Of a DNA stretch of 7,549 nucleotides, positions 6,074-7,549 are shown piece by piece. The translations under genes were made by a program, and so were the position numbers. This DNA is from Planctomycetaceae bacterium (GTDB lineage: Bacteria > Planctomycetota > Planctomycetia > Pirellulales > Pirellulaceae). The notes beneath the pieces are model-generated. The model worked only from the letters and a program-made list of their open reading frames with translations. It did not search any database and was not told the DNA's origin. Every line of letters starts with the position of its first letter. Within the stretch, counting starts at the first letter, position 1. The stretch is from assembly GCA_007695205.1 (NCBI GenBank), contig REEF01000518.1, forward strand, positions 1 to 7,549, written 5' to 3'.

Positions 6074-6096
6074 CCTTGCGCTCACGCAAAGGGTGC

Positions 6097-7221
6097 TCAC
6101 CTCCGAGCCTGGTCGGACGAAGTTGCCAGTTGTTGAGCATCGTCGGCATCGTCTTCGCGGGCATCAGGCCAGACCCGCCAATCGGCAGGAGGCGACGAGG
6201 TCAACAGGTTACGGAACCCGGGCGTCGAAACCACGCGGCGTTGCGCTCCGGTGTCGGCGACAATCAACGCTTCGACATCCTCCGGCAGGCGTTCCAAGCC
6301 ATCGGAGCCCAGGATACTGAGCGCCGTGGCCCAAATGTCCGCAACGATCGCTGTCGGTGCCACGACCGTCACCGATCGCGCAGCCTCGGTCGGGCGTCCT
6401 TCGCGAGGGTCGATGATGTGGCTGTAATACCGGTCGGCGATCTGGATACGGCGAGCGTAATCGCCGCTGGTCGCTACGGCGCGATCCACGATCTGCAATC
6501 GTACCAGGGAGCCCGGCACATCGGGATCTCGTATGTCGACCAACCAAGGCTGGTCGCCCAACTGCATTCCGAAGCAGGCCAGATCACCACCCACATCGAC
6601 CAGACCGCCGTGGAAACCCGCGTCCTGCAGGATTTCCAGCGCACGATCGATCGCATAACCCTTGGCGATGCCACCCAAATCCAGACTCACGTCCGGCCGC
6701 AACTTGATGATCCCCGTACTGGTCAACTGGACTCCGTTCCAACACGACGCGGCTCGAGCCGCCGCCAACTGCTCGGCGGTCGGCGCCTCGTTCTGCTGGC
6801 TGGCACGACGCCATAAATCCAATTGAGGCCGACAGGTTACGTCGAAGGTGCGATCGGTACGTTCGTAGGCATCGCGAGCTGCGATCAAGACCGCCAGTGT
6901 GTCTGGTGACAAAGGAACCTGGACGCCCACCGGGGCAGCGTGGAATTGAGCGATCTCTGAGTCGTCCAGCCAGGAACTCATGGCGGCTTCCAAACGACGC
7001 AGCGTCGCTTCGGCTTCGTCCAACACCGCCTTGGCAGATTCCGCGCGAGCCTGAACCGTTACGACCGCCATCGCGCAATCGGTCCCCATCACCCCGTGCG
7101 TGTGATGAATCACCGTCACCGGCAAGCTGTGCTGTTGGACCGCGATCCGCCATTGGCCCACGATCACCAGCAAAGCCAAGGTAACGATCCCAGCAACGCT
7201 GATCAAAGAACAGTGCTTCAT
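6097..7221 (-). CDS. apbE: ApbE-family FAD:protein FMN transferase
   Basis: A 374-residue enzyme that transfers FMN from FAD to a threonine of target proteins. The likely targets here are RnfG and RnfD, encoded opposite. An N-terminal hydrophobic segment (about 5-24) without a clear lipobox suggests a membrane anchor facing the periplasm, where the RnfG flavin domain lies. Family motifs follow in order: VMGT (44-47), DSEI (87-90), FDVT (126-129), DLGGIAKGYAID (181-192), GGD (211-213), SGDY (252-255), HIIDP (268-272) and AD-x3-TA (294-300), with Asp295 the expected metal ligand. The open frame extends 63 codons upstream through the repeat region. The ATG at 7221 is chosen because it opens the hydrophobic segment and the upstream residues are only translated repeat. 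The gene is convergent with rnfB. The Arg/Asp-rich C terminus (after about 350) looks unconserved. Confidence 0.95.
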   Translation of the reverse strand: MKHCSLISVAGIVTLALLVIVGQWRIAVQQHSLPVTVIHHTHGVMGTDCAMAVVTVQARAESAKAVLDEAEATLRRLEAAMSSWLDDSEIAQFHAAPVGVQVPLSPDTLAVLIAARDAYERTDRTFDVTCRPQLDLWRRASQQNEAPTAEQLAAARAASCWNGVQLTSTGIIKLRPDVSLDLGGIAKGYAIDRALEILQDAGFHGGLVDVGGDLACFGMQLGDQPWLVDIRDPDVPGSLVRLQIVDRAVATSGDYARRIQIADRYYSHIIDPREGRPTEAARSVTVVAPTAIVADIWATALSILGSDGLERLPEDVEALIVADTGAQRRVVSTPGFRNLLTSSPPADWRVWPDAREDDADDAQQLATSSDQARR

Positions 7222-7227
7222 AGCCCC

Positions 7228-7257
7228 ATTATGAGACAACCGTACCCGATTAGTCCA
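7228..7257 (-). promoter_or_regulatory. Possible apbE promoter, maybe giving a leaderless mRNA
   Basis: On the minus strand, TGGACT (7257-7252) matches the -35 consensus at four of six bases. CATAAT (7233-7228), 18 bases downstream, matches the -10 at five of six. The A of the apbE ATG is the seventh base after the -10, exactly where transcription would start. The only purine run before the ATG, GGGG, is too close for a usual ribosome binding site. Confidence 0.4.
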
Positions 7258-7273
7258 GGTGGCATCCAAAACA

Positions 7274-7294
7274 AAAGGTGCCACCCACCTATCG
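7274..7294 (+). repeat. 21-base dispersed repeat, copy 2
   Basis: This copy is identical to copy 1 at 20-40. On the minus strand the AGGTG/CACCT stem is followed by TTTTGTTTT. In this copy it could act as a weak terminator for transcripts entering from the permease gene. Confidence 0.9.
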
Positions 7295-7295
7295 G

Positions 7296-7313
7296 TTCGG
7301 GCGAATCGGGAGA
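7296..7313 (+). repeat. Diverged pair of 9-base units
   Basis: TTCGGGCGA and ATCGGGAGA resemble the 9-base units at 7340-7393 with two or three changes each. They fill the space between repeat copies 2 and 3; the last base overlaps the first of copy 3. Confidence 0.5.
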
Positions 7314-7333
7314 AAGGTGCCACCCACCTTTCG
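7313..7333 (+). repeat. 21-base dispersed repeat, copy 3 (one change)
   Basis: This copy matches the other three copies except that it ends TTCG instead of ATCG. It starts 39 bases after copy 2. Confidence 0.9.
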
Positions 7334-7339
7334 GCGTCC

Positions 7340-7393
7340 ATCGGACAGATCGGACAGATCGGGCGGATCGGGCGGATCGGGCGGATCGGACGG
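7340..7393 (+). repeat. Tandem 9-base repeat array, right (six units)
   Basis: The units are ATCGGACAG twice, ATCGGGCGG three times and ATCGGACGG once, in that order. They differ from each other only by A/G changes at two positions. Flanked by 21-base copies 3 and 4. Shifted by one base, these units fit the same TCRGRCRGR pattern as the left-edge array at 48-83. Confidence 0.92.
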
Positions 7394-7399
7394 ATCAAG

Positions 7400-7420
7400 A
7401 AAGGTGCCACCCACCTATCG
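7400..7420 (+). repeat. 21-base dispersed repeat, copy 4
   Basis: This copy is identical to copies 1 and 2. It closes the right repeat cluster, 87 bases after copy 3, and is followed by unique sequence. Confidence 0.9.
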
Positions 7421-7471
7421 TTCTTCTATGGTGGGTTAGGCACTTTGGGCCAGGAATGACCGGAACGGGGA

Positions 7472-7549
7472 TCAGCGGTTTTTCATCCGGGGGTCCAGGG
7501 CGTCGCGGAGTCCGTCGCCCAGGAAGTTCAGGGCCAGCAGGGTGACGCC
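7472..7549 (-). CDS. ABC transporter permease, DppC/OppC type, C-terminal end only
   Basis: The last 25 codons and TGA stop of a gene that enters from the right edge. The visible end reads LLALNFLGDGLRDALDPR followed by MKNR. The NxLGDGLRDxLDPR signature is the characteristic C terminus of the second permease of peptide/nickel (DppBC/OppBC) importers. It is an inner-membrane channel subunit of a solute importer; the substrate cannot be told from this fragment. It lies upstream of apbE on the same strand but is separated from it by 250 bases of repeats, so shared transcription is uncertain and a functional link to Rnf is not indicated. Confidence 0.85.
   Translation of the reverse strand, partial: GVTLLALNFLGDGLRDALDPRMKNR

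Larger units (their letters stand above)
7222..7471. other. Right intergenic region, repeat-rich, no gene seen
   Basis: This lies between the permease fragment and apbE, both on the minus strand. It contains a possible apbE promoter, three copies of the 21-base repeat and two 9-base arrays (listed separately). Open frames cross it on both strands because the repeat units are multiples of three and lack stops. No ribosome binding site or family motif supports a gene. I see no structure in 7421-7471. Confidence 0.6.

Noticed and set aside
7274..7420. CRISPR array
   Set aside because: The 21-base repeats recur, but the stretches between them have unequal lengths and are themselves tandem 9-base repeats, not unique spacers. 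No cas gene is present.

Overview
The window is a GC-rich bacterial segment carrying one complete electron-transport locus. It holds a seven-gene plus-strand operon: a small RseC-like gene followed by rnfC, rnfD, rnfG, rnfE, rnfA and rnfB. Together these encode all six subunits of an Rnf complex (ferredoxin:NAD+ oxidoreductase, an ion-pumping membrane complex). Facing it on the minus strand is apbE, the flavin transferase that attaches FMN to Rnf subunits. At the right edge is the last 25 codons of an ABC-transporter permease of the DppC/OppC kind. The gene order C-D-G-E-A-B and the long multi-cluster RnfB are of the clostridial/Bacteroidetes type rather than the short enterobacterial Rsx type. 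Base composition, the RseC-like leader gene and the repeat-rich intergenic DNA suggest a planctomycete (Pirellulales-like), but this is an inference without a database search.

Layout. 1-248 is non-coding: a 21-base repeat, a tandem 9-base array, a small hairpin and a possible sigma70 promoter. 249-5992 is the operon, with tight junctions: ATGA overlap between the first two genes, overlapping or near-overlapping rnfD/rnfG, and gaps of 12-13 bases at rnfC/rnfD, rnfE/rnfA and rnfA/rnfB. The one larger gap is 51 bases before rnfE. 5993-6096 is a convergent intergenic gap holding an inverted repeat with perfect 22-base arms. 6097-7221 is apbE (minus), probably with its own promoter. 7222-7471 is non-coding and packed with the same 21-base and 9-base repeats as the left edge, so the repeats bracket the whole locus. 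7472-7549 is the permease fragment.

How the genes work together. RnfB and RnfC carry the soluble redox chemistry: RnfB has iron-sulfur clusters, and RnfC has NADH/FMN sites and two [4Fe-4S] clusters. RnfA and RnfE hold an intramembrane iron-sulfur site. RnfD and RnfG carry covalent FMN added by ApbE. The RseC-like protein is a cysteine-bearing two-helix membrane protein often linked to Rnf/Rsx.

The main oddities are within the proteins. RnfA and RnfE both have an additional cysteine six residues after the conserved membrane cysteine. RnfB's last ferredoxin unit has lost exactly the four cysteines that would hold one of its two clusters. Both flavin-attachment motifs lack the usual aspartate.
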